From Paraburkholderia domus (GTDB lineage Bacteria; Pseudomonadota; Gammaproteobacteria; Burkholderiales; Burkholderiaceae), in the NCBI RefSeq assembly GCF_905220705.1, contig NZ_CAJNAT010000009.1, positions 170,850 to 234,849 on the forward strand: 64,000 nt of DNA, in the 5' to 3' direction. Below are positions 16,959 to 26,315 of this stretch, in pieces; positions within the stretch are counted from its first letter, which is position 1, and each line of letters opens with the position of its first letter. The notes below the pieces were generated by a model. That model was not told where the DNA came from. It worked only from the letters and a program-made list of their open reading frames with translations, and did no database searches. The position numbers were made by a program, and so were the translations under genes.

Positions 16959-18035
16959 TCAGAACCGGTGCTGAATCCCCGCCGTCACACCCGTTTGCGT
17001 ATCCGCCGCGCCGGTCAGATCGCGCGACAGGCTGACCGCATTGTCATGCTTGGCCATCGCATAACCGCCCGCCATATACAGCACCGTCCGCTTCGACAAT
17101 GCGTATTGCGCGCGCAGCGAGAACAACGTCGGATCGGCGTCGCTCGCGTCCTTGATGTCCTGATGGTAGACGGCGGCAAACAGCGAGAAGAAAGGCGTCA
17201 CGTCGTATTGACCGCCGAGCCAGTACATATCGCTGCGCAACGTCGGCGCGGCAGTGTGGAACGTACGCCGATAGTTGCGATACCCGGCCATCGCCTTCAC
17301 CGCGCCGAAGTCGTAGCTCAAGCCTGCGTGAATGCCTTGAATGTAGTTGGTGGTATCCGCGGGCGTCACGCTATCGTTGGCGCCGTTCTGCCGGTCGAAC
17401 GTAGCGACGACGGCAAACGGTCCGTTCTCGTAGCCGAGACCAAAGTCGTATTTGGAACTCGACTTCATGCTGCCCGGCACGTTGCCGAAACCGTACATGG
17501 CGCCGAGCTTGAAGCCGGAGAATGTGCCGTCATAGCGCACGGCGTTAGACGAGCGGGAGAACAGACCGTCCTTGCGACCGCCCGTCGCGGTGGATGACGT
17601 CGCCCACGAGTAGTTCGGCGCGTAACCCATCGGGTCGAACTGCAGCATGTAGTCGTAGGTGGTCGTGAAATTGCGGCCGAGCGTGATTTGCCCGAAGCGG
17701 TTTTTCAGGCCGATCGTAGCGCGGCGGTCGAAGATCGCGCCGGTGCTGTCGTCGAACTGGCCGTTCGCGATGTTGATGCCGCTCTCCAACTGGAAGATCG
17801 CCTTCAGTCCGCCGCCCAGGTCTTCGACACCACGCAGGCCCCAGCGCGAGGTGTTCTTGCCGCCTGAGACGAGGCGCGTGGCGCTGCCGTCCTTGCTCGC
17901 GTGATTCACGTATTCGACGCCCGCATCGACGATCCCGTATAAGGTCACGCTCGATTGCGCATGCGCCGTTGCTGCAAATCCGGCGAGGCCGGCGCACGTC
18001 ACGCCGAGGGTCGCCTTCGTCATACTCCACTTCAT
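16959..18035 (-). CDS. Gram-negative classical porin (OmpC-like, Burkholderia type)
   Basis: A 358-residue outer-membrane beta-barrel porin. It has a signal peptide MKWSMTKATLGVTCAGLAG..AHA, then the standard mature start QSSVTLYGIVDAGVEYV and the porin-box LKAIFQLESGINIANGQF. The chain ends in QHRF with a terminal Phe, the barrel-assembly signal. ATG 18035 has AGGAG 7 bases upstream; the TTG one codon earlier is not used. Such porins form general diffusion trimers. It directly follows the ABC importer genes on the same strand, so it may supply their substrate across the outer membrane. Confidence 0.93.
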   Translation of the reverse strand: MKWSMTKATLGVTCAGLAGFAATAHAQSSVTLYGIVDAGVEYVNHASKDGSATRLVSGGKNTSRWGLRGVEDLGGGLKAIFQLESGINIANGQFDDSTGAIFDRRATIGLKNRFGQITLGRNFTTTYDYMLQFDPMGYAPNYSWATSSTATGGRKDGLFSRSSNAVRYDGTFSGFKLGAMYGFGNVPGSMKSSSKYDFGLGYENGPFAVVATFDRQNGANDSVTPADTTNYIQGIHAGLSYDFGAVKAMAGYRNYRRTFHTAAPTLRSDMYWLGGQYDVTPFFSLFAAVYHQDIKDASDADPTLFSLRAQYALSKRTVLYMAGGYAMAKHDNAVSLSRDLTGAADTQTGVTAGIQHRF

Positions 18036-18105
18036 CAACAGTCTCCTGTGGTTGGTTTTTTTGCTTCGGTTGGGGATACGGTGCTGCTGAGGCCATCAAC
18101 GCGTG

Positions 18106-19173
18106 CTAGCTCGCCTGTGCGAAGGCCCAGCAGTCGTTGGCGGGGAATTCGATCCAGTGGCGGCCGGCCGTTCGCGGCACGTGGCCGAAGGCGCGCAGGC
18201 GCAGATCGCCGCAATGGAACAGGTACTCCCAGCGGTCGCCGAGATACATCGACGTGATGAGCTCCGCCTCGAGGCGGTTTGCGCCCGGACCGTCGGCAAC
18301 CTGCACGCGCTCGAGGCGAATGACGGCCTGCGCGTTTTGCCCGGTGGTGAGCGCTTCGCGCGCCTGAGCCTGTAATTGCCAGCCGTCCCCGGCGAGCGTG
18401 ACGCGTTCGCCGTCGACTGCCGCAACGCGCGCGTCGATCCGGTTATTGCTGCCCATGAACTCGGCGGTGTAAAGCGAGCGGGGCGCGCCATACAGTTCGG
18501 CCGGCGTGCCTTCCTGCTCGATGCGGCCGTTGCGCAGCAGCAGGATGCGATCGGACATCGCCATCGCTTCGGTCTGGTCGTGCGTGACGCACAACGCGGA
18601 CAGGCCCAGCGAAACGATCAGTTCGCGCAACCAGGCGCGCGCTTCTTCACGCAGCTTGGCATCGAGATTCGACAGCGGCTCGTCGAGCAGAATGACGGGC
18701 GGGTTGTAGACCAGCGCCCGCGCAATCGCCACACGCTGTTGCTGGCCGCCGGAAAGCTGATACGGGTAGCGCGCAGCGAGATGGCCGAGGCCGAGTTGGT
18801 CGAGCGCAGCCTGCACACGCTTTTTTTGCTCAGTGCTCGACACGCGCCGCAGCTTCAGTCCATAGCCGACGTTGTCCGCCACGGTGCGGTGCGGCCAGAG
18901 CGCATACGACTGAAACACGAGACCGAGCGAGCGTTGCTCGACCGGCAGATCGACTTTAGATTCACCGTTGAAAAACACCTTGCCGTCGAGTTCGATACGG
19001 CCCGACGAGGGTTGTTCTAGTCCCGCGACTGCGCGCAGCAGCGTGGTCTTGCCGCTTCCCGACGCGCCCAGCAGGCACACCACTTCGCCGGGGTTCAATT
19101 CGAACGACACGCCCTTCAGGATCGGGTTGTCGCCATAGCTGAGAAATAGGTTGTCGACCGAGAGCTTATCCAT
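18106..19173 (-). CDS. ABC importer ATP-binding subunit (FbpC/PotA-like)
   Basis: A 355-residue ATPase: Walker A GASGSGKTTLLRAVAGLE near residue 36, signature LSGGQQQRVAIARAL, Walker B VILLDEPLSNLDAKLREEAR, and an H-loop VTHDQTEAMAMSDR. A C-terminal TOBE domain follows from about residue 270. It is the last of three genes of a binding-protein-dependent importer and overlaps the permease gene by 8 bases. The family serves ferric iron, 2-aminoethylphosphonate, polyamines or sugar phosphates, so the substrate cannot be read from this subunit. Confidence 0.9.
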   Translation of the reverse strand: MDKLSVDNLFLSYGDNPILKGVSFELNPGEVVCLLGASGSGKTTLLRAVAGLEQPSSGRIELDGKVFFNGESKVDLPVEQRSLGLVFQSYALWPHRTVADNVGYGLKLRRVSSTEQKKRVQAALDQLGLGHLAARYPYQLSGGQQQRVAIARALVYNPPVILLDEPLSNLDAKLREEARAWLRELIVSLGLSALCVTHDQTEAMAMSDRILLLRNGRIEQEGTPAELYGAPRSLYTAEFMGSNNRIDARVAAVDGERVTLAGDGWQLQAQAREALTTGQNAQAVIRLERVQVADGPGANRLEAELITSMYLGDRWEYLFHCGDLRLRAFGHVPRTAGRHWIEFPANDCWAFAQAS

Positions 19174-20935
19174 GCAATTTCACTCCGAAGCGCAGGGCGA
19201 CGCCGAGTCCGACGCCGACCATCGCGATGTTGATGACAGAAAGCGCCGCGACCTGATCGACTGCGCCAGTCGCCCACAGCGACACCAGTAGCGCGCCGAT
19301 CACTTCAGTGCCGGGCGAGAGTAAATAGACGGCGGTCGAGTATTCGCGCTCGAAGATCATGAAGATCAGGAGCCATGCCGCGAGCAGGCCGAAACGCACG
19401 AGCGGCAGCGTCACGTCGAGACTCACGCGCGCCCGCGTGCCGCCGACGCTGCGTCCCGCTTCTTCGAGTTCCGGGCCGACTTGCAGCAGCGCGCTTTGAA
19501 TCAGGCGCATGCCGTACGCGAGCCACACCACCGTGTACGCGATCCAGATGCTCCACATGGAGTTCTTCAGTTCCTTCAGGCCCGGCACGAAGAGAAAGAT
19601 CCACAGGAACGCGAGACCGGCGAGCAGGCCGGGCACCGCGCGCGGCAGCAGCACGAGGTAGTCGAGCAGGCGCGTCGCCCAGTCGTTGCGGCGATGGCCT
19701 GCAAAGGCGACCAGCGAATAGAAGCCCACCGCAAGTGCGCCGCCGATCACGCCGATGCCGAGCGTATTGAGAATCGCGCGGACCAGGTTGTCCTGTTCGA
19801 ACAGTTCGGTGAAATTGGCGAGCGTCAGCACTTCGGCAAGGTTCACGCCTTCGCCCCAGTTGGTGACGAATGCACGCAGCGTAATGCCGGAGAGCGGCAC
19901 GAACACCGTGAGCAGCAGCCACAGCGCGACGATCGCCAACGCAACCCAACGCCATGCGCCGAGCGGCAGCACGGTCTGACGTCCCGCTTTACCCTTGACC
20001 GTAACGAAGCGGTTCGCGCTCTTCAGTAAGCGTCGTTGCAGCAGCACGAGCGGGAACGTGATCGCGACGATACACACGGCGACCGCGGCCATCAGGTGAT
20101 ACGAAGGCACGCCGAGCTTGTTGGTGAGCTTGTACAGATACGTTGCCAGCACGAGGTGGCCTTCAGGGTCGCCAAGTACGAGCGGCAGGCCGAACACTTC
20201 GAAGCCGAGGAAGAACACCAGCACGCCGGCGAACAGCAACGCGGGCAGCGTCATCGGCAGGCTGACGTCGAGTGCGACACGGAACGGCCGCGCACCCGCA
20301 ACGCGCGCCGCTTCTTCGACATCAGAGCCGAGATTGCGCAGCGCCGCCGACGAATACAGATACACGTGCGGCACATGCGTGAGTCCGACGATCACGGTGA
20401 TCGCGAGAATCGAGTACACGCTCCATGGCGCTTCGGCGGTGCCGAACAGTTCCTTCCACCAGACCGAATAGAAGCCGACCGGTCCAGCCGCGACCACATA
20501 GCCGAACGCGAGCACCATCGGCGAAACGAACACGGGGGTGAGCAGCAGCGGTTCGAGCCAACGGCGGCCAGGCAGATCCGTGCGCACCATCAGAAATGCG
20601 AGAATCCCGCCGAGTGGGATCGAGATGAACAGCATCCCGCCCGCGATGATGAAAGAGTTCTTCAGCGCGGACCAGAAGTCGGGGTCGCTGAAAATGAATT
20701 CGAAACCGGCAAGACCAAGCGTGCGTTTGGCGTCGAAGAACGGCGCGTTCAGCACGCTCTGGAACAGAATGAAGCCGAGCGGCAGCGCCACCGCGACGGT
20801 CAGCACCGCGACGACGAGCCAGCGCAGCAGCCCCGCAAACGGCTGCAGACCGCCGCGCGGCAGCGCGCCTATCGTGCCGCCGTCGACCGCGAGTGGTGGT
20901 GCGTCGCGGTGTCCGGTTGCGCTAGTGGAAAGCAT
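19166..20935 (-). CDS. ABC importer permease, fused double-domain (FbpB-like)
   Basis: A permease of about 589 residues with two BPD_transp_1 halves of ~6 helices each. The EAA-type loops read EEAARVAGARPFRVALDVSLP in the first half and EEAGRSVGGTRARVSLDVTLP in the second (given as EEAARVAGARPFRVAL and EEAGRSVGGTRARVSL). I prefer ATG 20935, with AGGGGG 6 bases upstream, over the ATG ten codons earlier. Two-halves-in-one permeases are typical of the ferric-iron/sugar-phosphate Fbp/Afu group. It overlaps the ATPase gene and follows the binding-protein gene by 100 bases. Confidence 0.9.
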   Translation of the reverse strand: MLSTSATGHRDAPPLAVDGGTIGALPRGGLQPFAGLLRWLVVAVLTVAVALPLGFILFQSVLNAPFFDAKRTLGLAGFEFIFSDPDFWSALKNSFIIAGGMLFISIPLGGILAFLMVRTDLPGRRWLEPLLLTPVFVSPMVLAFGYVVAAGPVGFYSVWWKELFGTAEAPWSVYSILAITVIVGLTHVPHVYLYSSAALRNLGSDVEEAARVAGARPFRVALDVSLPMTLPALLFAGVLVFFLGFEVFGLPLVLGDPEGHLVLATYLYKLTNKLGVPSYHLMAAVAVCIVAITFPLVLLQRRLLKSANRFVTVKGKAGRQTVLPLGAWRWVALAIVALWLLLTVFVPLSGITLRAFVTNWGEGVNLAEVLTLANFTELFEQDNLVRAILNTLGIGVIGGALAVGFYSLVAFAGHRRNDWATRLLDYLVLLPRAVPGLLAGLAFLWIFLFVPGLKELKNSMWSIWIAYTVVWLAYGMRLIQSALLQVGPELEEAGRSVGGTRARVSLDVTLPLVRFGLLAAWLLIFMIFEREYSTAVYLLSPGTEVIGALLVSLWATGAVDQVAALSVINIAMVGVGLGVALRFGVKLHG

Positions 20936-21035
20936 GAGTGTCCCCCTGCAGCGTAAAAGCCGCATATCGACAGGTAGTGAAGGAAGGCGTGGCGTCCGCG
21001 CGTTTCAGCGCCGACGCCGTCAGGTCAGTCGAGGC

Positions 21036-22124
21036 TTAGCGTTTGATCGACTGTTGCCATTGTTTGAGGAATTCAAGCCGCTTGGACTGGTCGAGGTAGA
21101 CCAGCAGGCCGGCGCCGATCGGGATCGGCTTGAGCGAGTCGCCGAGCTGCTTCGTCAGACCGGCCATCGACGTTTCACCTTCGACGTCAGCGCGAATCGA
21201 GAACAGGCTTGCCTGGTTGGCGAGCAAGGTTTGACCGCGTTGCGAGAGCAGGTAATCGACCCACAGCTTCGCGGCATTCGGGCTTTGCGCCTTCTTCGAA
21301 ATGGTCACGAGGCGGCTCACCACCAGCGTGTAGTCCTTCGGGTAGACGTAGCCGATCGACGGGTCTTTCTTCGCTTTGCTGAGCGCGTATGAACCGAGAA
21401 TGTTGTAGCCGATCAGGTTCTCACCCGAAGAAATGCGCTCCATCATCGCGCCGGTACTCGATTGCAGCTTCGGACCGGTTGCGCCCATTGCTTTCACGAG
21501 GTCCCACGTGACTTGCGGATTGACGCGTGCGTCTTGCGTCAGATAGTTGAAGCCGACGCCGGACTTTTCGATGTCGTACGTGGTGACTTTGCCCTTGAAC
21601 TGATCCGGCTTGCTTTGCAGCAGCTTGATCAGATCGGCGCGCGTTTGCGGCACGTCGCCCGCGGGCAGGAGGCGCTTGTTGTAGACGATCGCAAGGGGCT
21701 CATACGTGGTGCCATACGCCTGCTTCTGGTACTGCGCCCATTGCGGCAACTGCTTCGCTTCGGGCGATTCGTAGCTGGCCATCAAACCGTCGTTGACGAG
21801 CTTGACCTGCAGGTCCATCGCCGAGCTCCACAGCACGTCGGCGCTGGTGCTGCTGGCCGCGTTTTCGCTGATGTAGCGGTTGTACAGCTCGGTGCTGTTC
21901 ATGTCGTTGTATTCGACCTTGATGCCATACAAGCTTTCAAAGTCCTTGATGAGTGGGCGTACCAAGGCCGTGTCCGTGACCGAATAGACGATCAGCTTGC
22001 CTTCCTTCTTTGCCCCGTCGACGGTGGCCTGATAGTCGCTGGGATAACCGGCCGGAAAGGCGGCCCATGTTGAGTTTGCGGCGAATGCAACGGCTACGGC
22101 GAGATACTTCAAAGAGATTTGCAC
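21036..22124 (-). CDS. Periplasmic substrate-binding protein of Fbp-like ABC importer
   Basis: A 362-residue extracellular solute-binding protein (type 2 fold). It has a signal peptide cleaved after TWA and the family opening DGAKKEGKLIVYSVTDTALV. The start is GTG at 22124 with GGAGG close upstream. It lacks an obvious pair of adjacent Tyr residues near the C-terminus that bind iron in FbpA, so a non-iron substrate such as a phosphorylated or carboxylated compound is plausible. First gene of the importer operon, divergent from a TctD/TctE-like regulator pair that probably controls it. Confidence 0.88.
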   Translation of the reverse strand: MQISLKYLAVAVAFAANSTWAAFPAGYPSDYQATVDGAKKEGKLIVYSVTDTALVRPLIKDFESLYGIKVEYNDMNSTELYNRYISENAASSTSADVLWSSAMDLQVKLVNDGLMASYESPEAKQLPQWAQYQKQAYGTTYEPLAIVYNKRLLPAGDVPQTRADLIKLLQSKPDQFKGKVTTYDIEKSGVGFNYLTQDARVNPQVTWDLVKAMGATGPKLQSSTGAMMERISSGENLIGYNILGSYALSKAKKDPSIGYVYPKDYTLVVSRLVTISKKAQSPNAAKLWVDYLLSQRGQTLLANQASLFSIRADVEGETSMAGLTKQLGDSLKPIPIGAGLLVYLDQSKRLEFLKQWQQSIKR

Positions 22125-22180
22125 GTCTTCCTCCAGAAAACATTGTGTTTGTTTTGTGTAGGCGAATGGTAAGAGAGGCG

Positions 22181-22198
22181 TGCTTTCTGAATGCTTTC
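22181..22198 (+). promoter_or_regulatory. Direct repeat TGCTTTC, 11-bp spacing, candidate response-regulator site
   Basis: TGCTTTC occurs at 22181-22187 and again at 22192-22198, exactly one helical turn apart. It lies in the intergenic region between the importer operon and the divergent OmpR-type regulator gene. OmpR/PhoB-family regulators bind such 11-bp-spaced direct repeats as dimers. It could serve both promoters. Confidence 0.45.
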
Positions 22199-22263
22199 AG
22201 TTTTCGAAAGAAATGCGTCACAATGGTCGAATTCGCCTCATGGATTTCCCTGGGATTCTGTTT

Positions 22264-22935
22264 ATGCGTGTGCTGCTTGTCGAAGACAATCCAATCCTTT
22301 CCCGCTCGCTGACCGATGCGCTGACCGGCGCGAAACTCACCGTCGACTGCATGCATGACGGTGAGTCCGCCGACCATGTTTTGCGCACGCAGGACTACGC
22401 GCTGGTGATTCTCGATATCGGTTTGCCGAAGCTTGACGGCCTCGAAGTGTTACGCCGTCTGCGCGCACGGCGTAACGCGGTGCCGGTATTGATGCTGACG
22501 GCGCATGGTTCGGTGGAGGAACGCGTGCGCGGCCTCGATCTCGGCGCCGACGATTACCTCGCCAAGCCCTTTGCGCTCACCGAACTCGAGGCGCGTGCGC
22601 GCGCATTGTTGCGCCGGAGTCATGGCCAGGAGCCGCTGCATGCGCAATGCGGCACGCTGCTTTACGACAGCGTCGACCGCGGTTTCACGCTCGATGGCGA
22701 GCCGCTCGCGTTGACGCCGCGCGAACGTTCAGTGCTCGAGGTGCTGATCCTGCGCAACGGCCGCGCGATCAACAAGGACACGCTCTCGGAGAAAATCTTT
22801 GGACTCGATGAATCGGTGAATGCCGACGCCATCGAAATCTACGTGCACCGCTTGCGCAAGAAACTCGAGCGCAGTTCGGTCGGTATCGTGACGCTGCGGG
22901 GGCTCGGCTATCTGCTGGAAGCGAAGGACGCATGA
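22264..22935 (+). CDS. OmpR/TctD-type response regulator
   Basis: A 223-residue regulator. It has a receiver domain (residues 1-115; phospho-acceptor Asp in VILDIGLPKLDG, acidic pair VEDN, switch Lys in DDYLAKPFA) and an OmpR winged helix (LALTPRERSVLEVLILRNGR...VYVHRLRKKLE). I start at the MRVLLVEDN ATG at 22264; the 28 residues upstream in frame are not part of the family. Its stop overlaps the start of the sensor kinase (ATGA). It is divergent from the Fbp-like importer, which is the likely target. Confidence 0.92.
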   Translation: MRVLLVEDNPILSRSLTDALTGAKLTVDCMHDGESADHVLRTQDYALVILDIGLPKLDGLEVLRRLRARRNAVPVLMLTAHGSVEERVRGLDLGADDYLAKPFALTELEARARALLRRSHGQEPLHAQCGTLLYDSVDRGFTLDGEPLALTPRERSVLEVLILRNGRAINKDTLSEKIFGLDESVNADAIEIYVHRLRKKLERSSVGIVTLRGLGYLLEAKDA

Positions 22936-24350
22936 CGCGGCCGAATCTGCGCGTTAGCGTCGCGCTCTGGTTGTTGCTGCCGCTGCTTCTGCTGCTCGCC
23001 TTCGACGCATGGCTGACGTATCAACGCGCAATGAATGCCGCACACGTGGCCTTCGATCGCACCTTGGAGTTTTCGCTGCGCTCGATACGCGACGGCATCC
23101 GTTTGCGCGACGGGCAGATCGAAGTCGACTTGCCGTATCTCGCGCTGGAGATGTTCGAATCCAACGGCGGCGGCAACATCTACTACCAGATTCGCGAGGA
23201 GGGTGGCCGGGTGGTGACCGGCTATCCGGATCTGCCGTCAGGCACGAAGGCGCCTGCGGATCCCTACAGCGTGCAGTTTTATGACGACATGTTTCGTGGC
23301 CGTCCGCTGCGCATCGCGATGTTGCGGCTGCCGGTTCACGACGTGCCGAGCGCGCAAACGCGCGTGGTGCTGGTGAGCGTCGGCGAAACGATCGAGCAGC
23401 GCCAGGCGTTGGCGCGAGAGATTCTGACCGGCTCGTTGCAGCAGGAATTCTTGCTGGTCGTGCTCGCGTTAGGGATTGTGTGGCTGGGTGTTGCACGCGG
23501 CTTGCGGCCGCTGAACCGGTTGTCGGCCAAAGTCGCCGCGCGTGCTGAAGACGATCCGACGCCGCTCGATACGGTCGGCCTGCCGAGTGAAGTCGCGCCG
23601 CTGGTCGATTCGATCAATCAGTACATCGGCCGCACGCAGTTGATGCAGTTGTCGCGCCGGCGATTTTTTAACGACGCCGCGCATCAATTAAAGACCCCGC
23701 TTGCGGTCATTCAGGCGGAATCGGAACTGGCGCTGCGCGATATCGACGGCGGTGACGAGGTCTCGAACGGCAGTCGCCGGCAAGGGGTGCATTTGCGGCG
23801 GCTGAATCGTGCGGTCCAGCAGGCCGTGCGCATCGTGCAGCAATTGCTCTCGCTCTCGCGGCTCGATGCGGACAGCGGCTATACCGTCAAGCATGCCGCC
23901 GTGCCGTTGCATAAAGTGGCGCGCAGTGTGACGCTCGACTGGTCGCCGGTGGCGCGCTCGCGTGGCATCGATCTCGGCTTCGAACAGGACGCACGTATCG
24001 ACGTGATGGGTCAGACCGATCTGCTTGCGGAACTGGTCGGCAACCTGATCGACAACGCCATTCGTTATTCGGGTGACGGGGCTGTGATTACCGTGCGCGT
24101 CGCGTGCGAAGGTGAGCAGCCGCTGCTGCAGGTGATCGATAACGGGCCGGGGATTGCCGTCGGCGAGCGCGATGCGGTGTTCGAGCGGTTCTATCGCAGC
24201 GAAGCGACGCAGGCTGTCGAGGGTAGCGGCCTGGGTTTGTCGATTGTGCGGGAAATCGCGCGTGTGCATGGCGCGCTGATTGCGTTGAGCGACGCGCCTG
24301 GTGGCGGACTTGTAGTCAGCGTGCAATTTCCGGCGCTAAGGGTCGCGTGA
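22932..24350 (+). CDS. TctE-type sensor histidine kinase
   Basis: A 472-residue membrane kinase. A first membrane helix lies near residue 15, with a periplasmic 2CSK_N sensor domain to about residue 165 and a second helix LLVVLALGIVWLGVARGL. The phospho-acceptor box is FNDAAHQLKTPLAVIQAE. The ATP-binding part has N box LIDNAIRYSG, G1 VIDNGPGIAVGERD, and G2 GSGLGLSIVREIARVHG. TctE relatives sense tricarboxylates; in related bacteria similar pairs control uptake of carboxylates or sugar phosphates. It overlaps the regulator gene by 4 bases. Confidence 0.92.
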   Translation: MTRPNLRVSVALWLLLPLLLLLAFDAWLTYQRAMNAAHVAFDRTLEFSLRSIRDGIRLRDGQIEVDLPYLALEMFESNGGGNIYYQIREEGGRVVTGYPDLPSGTKAPADPYSVQFYDDMFRGRPLRIAMLRLPVHDVPSAQTRVVLVSVGETIEQRQALAREILTGSLQQEFLLVVLALGIVWLGVARGLRPLNRLSAKVAARAEDDPTPLDTVGLPSEVAPLVDSINQYIGRTQLMQLSRRRFFNDAAHQLKTPLAVIQAESELALRDIDGGDEVSNGSRRQGVHLRRLNRAVQQAVRIVQQLLSLSRLDADSGYTVKHAAVPLHKVARSVTLDWSPVARSRGIDLGFEQDARIDVMGQTDLLAELVGNLIDNAIRYSGDGAVITVRVACEGEQPLLQVIDNGPGIAVGERDAVFERFYRSEATQAVEGSGLGLSIVREIARVHGALIALSDAPGGGLVVSVQFPALRVA

Positions 24351-24379
24351 CGATCACGCCGCGACTCGCAACCGCAACG

Positions 24380-25531
24380 CTATGCGCGGATAGTGAAGCG
24401 CTGCGCGTAAGCCTTGGACGCCGTGTCGCTACCCCACACCTGACCGTCGATTAGCACTTGCGAACGCTCATCGTTCGGCACCGCTATGCCGACGCGCGCG
24501 GCCGCTTCGCGATACAACTGCGTCTGATTGATTTGCGCCGCGATTTCGGCGTAATCCGCGCGCGCGTCGATCATGCCCCAGCGTTCGAACTGCGTGAGGA
24601 ACCAGGCACCGTCGGCGGCGCGAGGGTAGTTCACTGCACCGTTGTCGAAGAACCGCATGGGCAGGCGCTGCGGCGCCGAGGCTGCGATTTCGTTGCCGAA
24701 TCGCGCCGCGATCAATGCTTCATCGATACCGATGAATTCAGGCCGCGCGAGCCAGCGTGCAATTTCCTCTCGATGACCCGCACCGTCGAGCCAGCGGCAC
24801 GCTTCGAGCATCGTCTGCACGAGGGCCCGCGCGGCGTTCGGATTGGCGCTCACAAAATCTCGCCGGCATGCCAGTACTTTCTCGGGATGATCGGGCCATA
24901 CCTCGCTCGTGTAAGCGACCGTCCTGCCGACGCCTTGCGCCTCTGCCATCGCATTCCACGGCTCGCCGACGCACAGACCGTCGAGCCTGTCTTCGGCGAG
25001 CGCGGCGACCATTTGCGGCGGCGGAATCACGACGCTCTCGATCTCGCGCAACGGATGCACGCCTTGCGACGCGAGCCAGTAGTACAGCCACATCGCGTGC
25101 GTGCTGGTGGGAAAGGTCTGCGCGAACACCGGCTTGCGGCCGAGCGTCGCCAACGCCTGGCGCACTGTGCCGTGCTTGGCCAATGCATCGGCGAGACGGT
25201 TCGACAGGGTGATCGCCTGGCCGTTCTGATTGAGCACCATCAGCACGGCCATATCCGTTTGCGGACCGCCGAGGCCGAGTTGCACGCCGTAGACGAGCCC
25301 GTAGAGCACATGCGCCGCATCGAGATCGCCAGACAGCAGTTTGTCGCGCACGGCGGCCCATGAGGGCTGCCGGCACAACTCGAGCGTCAAACCATGGGCG
25401 TGGCCGAATTCGAGCAGCTTCGCGGCGACGAGCGGCGCGGCATCGGACAGTGCGACGAAACCGAGCCGCAGATGGGTTTTCTCGAGCGGCGCAGGCGCGG
25501 ACGATGGGGTGAGGGGGGCAGGAGAGTTCAT
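24380..25531 (-). CDS. nasS: NasS-like nitrate/nitrite-sensing binding protein
   Basis: A 383-residue CmpA/NrtA-family protein without an export signal, as expected for the cytoplasmic sensor NasS rather than a transporter subunit. Motifs include LRLGFVALSDAAPLVAAKLLEFGHAHGL at the start (first part LRLGFVALSDAAPLV) and VGEPWNAMAEAQGVGRTV near residue 210. NasS binds NasT and releases it when nitrate or nitrite is present. It follows nasT by 10 bases on the same strand. No nitrate transporter or reductase genes are nearby, so its targets lie elsewhere. Confidence 0.88.
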   Translation of the reverse strand: MNSPAPLTPSSAPAPLEKTHLRLGFVALSDAAPLVAAKLLEFGHAHGLTLELCRQPSWAAVRDKLLSGDLDAAHVLYGLVYGVQLGLGGPQTDMAVLMVLNQNGQAITLSNRLADALAKHGTVRQALATLGRKPVFAQTFPTSTHAMWLYYWLASQGVHPLREIESVVIPPPQMVAALAEDRLDGLCVGEPWNAMAEAQGVGRTVAYTSEVWPDHPEKVLACRRDFVSANPNAARALVQTMLEACRWLDGAGHREEIARWLARPEFIGIDEALIAARFGNEIAASAPQRLPMRFFDNGAVNYPRAADGAWFLTQFERWGMIDARADYAEIAAQINQTQLYREAAARVGIAVPNDERSQVLIDGQVWGSDTASKAYAQRFTIRA

Positions 25532-25541
25532 GAGCAGCGCT

Positions 25542-26117
25542 TCATTTGAGCGAGTCGGCCGACGCGACGATGGCGCGCGCGACTTCGGCGAGTTTGACGC
25601 CCTGGTTCATTGCGCGCTTGCGCAAGGTGGCGTACGCGGCGTGTTCGGTGATCTTCTGTTGATCCATTAGCAGGCGTTTGGCGCGGTCGATCACCTTGCG
25701 TTCGGCGAGTTCGCCCTCGACTTGCGCAAGGCGTTCGCGCAATTGCGACTCCTGCGCAAACCGTGCGAGCGCAACTTCGAGAATCGGTGCGAGCCGCTCC
25801 GTAGCGAGGCCTTCGACGAGGTAGGCTGTGACGCCCGCACCGACCGCATCGCGGATCAATTGCTGGTTCGCGTCGTGACTGAACATCAGCACCGGACGTG
25901 GCGCGGTGGCGTTCATGACGGCGAGCTGTTCGAGCGTGTCGCGCGACGGCGATTCCGTGTCGATGATGATGACGTCCGGCCGCTCGCTCTGAACCACGCG
26001 ATGCAGCGCTTGCGGCGTCGCCGTAGAGGCCAGCATCTCGTAGCCGAGCCGCGCGAGGGCGTCGCGCAGATCGCCTATCGGCTTGTCGGTATCGGTGACG
26101 AGGAGAACACGCAGCAT
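25542..26117 (-). CDS. nasT: NasT-like ANTAR-domain antiterminator
   Basis: A 191-residue protein: a receiver-like domain (residues 1-120) followed by an RNA-binding ANTAR domain (AERKVIDRAKRLLMDQQKIT.., ending in KLAEVARAIV). The receiver region has VIIIDTESPSRDT at the usual Asp position. ANTAR proteins bind paired hairpins in leader RNAs and prevent termination, here in response to nitrate via NasS. It starts the nasT-nasS pair. The upstream MFS gene ends 198 bases before it, so it probably has its own promoter. Confidence 0.9.
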   Translation of the reverse strand: MLRVLLVTDTDKPIGDLRDALARLGYEMLASTATPQALHRVVQSERPDVIIIDTESPSRDTLEQLAVMNATAPRPVLMFSHDANQQLIRDAVGAGVTAYLVEGLATERLAPILEVALARFAQESQLRERLAQVEGELAERKVIDRAKRLLMDQQKITEHAAYATLRKRAMNQGVKLAEVARAIVASADSLK

Positions 26118-26315
26118 GGGGTGTGGTTTGTCGACGGCTGGCTACTGATAAAGCAATAGGTATGCCAGTGGACGGGGCGCTGGGATGAAAGGTGCGCAAT
26201 CACGGACTTACAAACGGGGTGGGTAATAGGGGCTGCACACGCGTGGGGCATGCGAGGGGTATGCACCGAAGCGGCGCGCGTCGTGAGCACGAGGCGGTGG
26301 TAGTTCCAGACACGG

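Noticed and set aside
20036..20956. 306-residue plus-strand frame opposite the ABC permease
   Set aside because: Composition dominated by Arg, His, Glu and Gln, as expected from the antisense of a hydrophobic protein.
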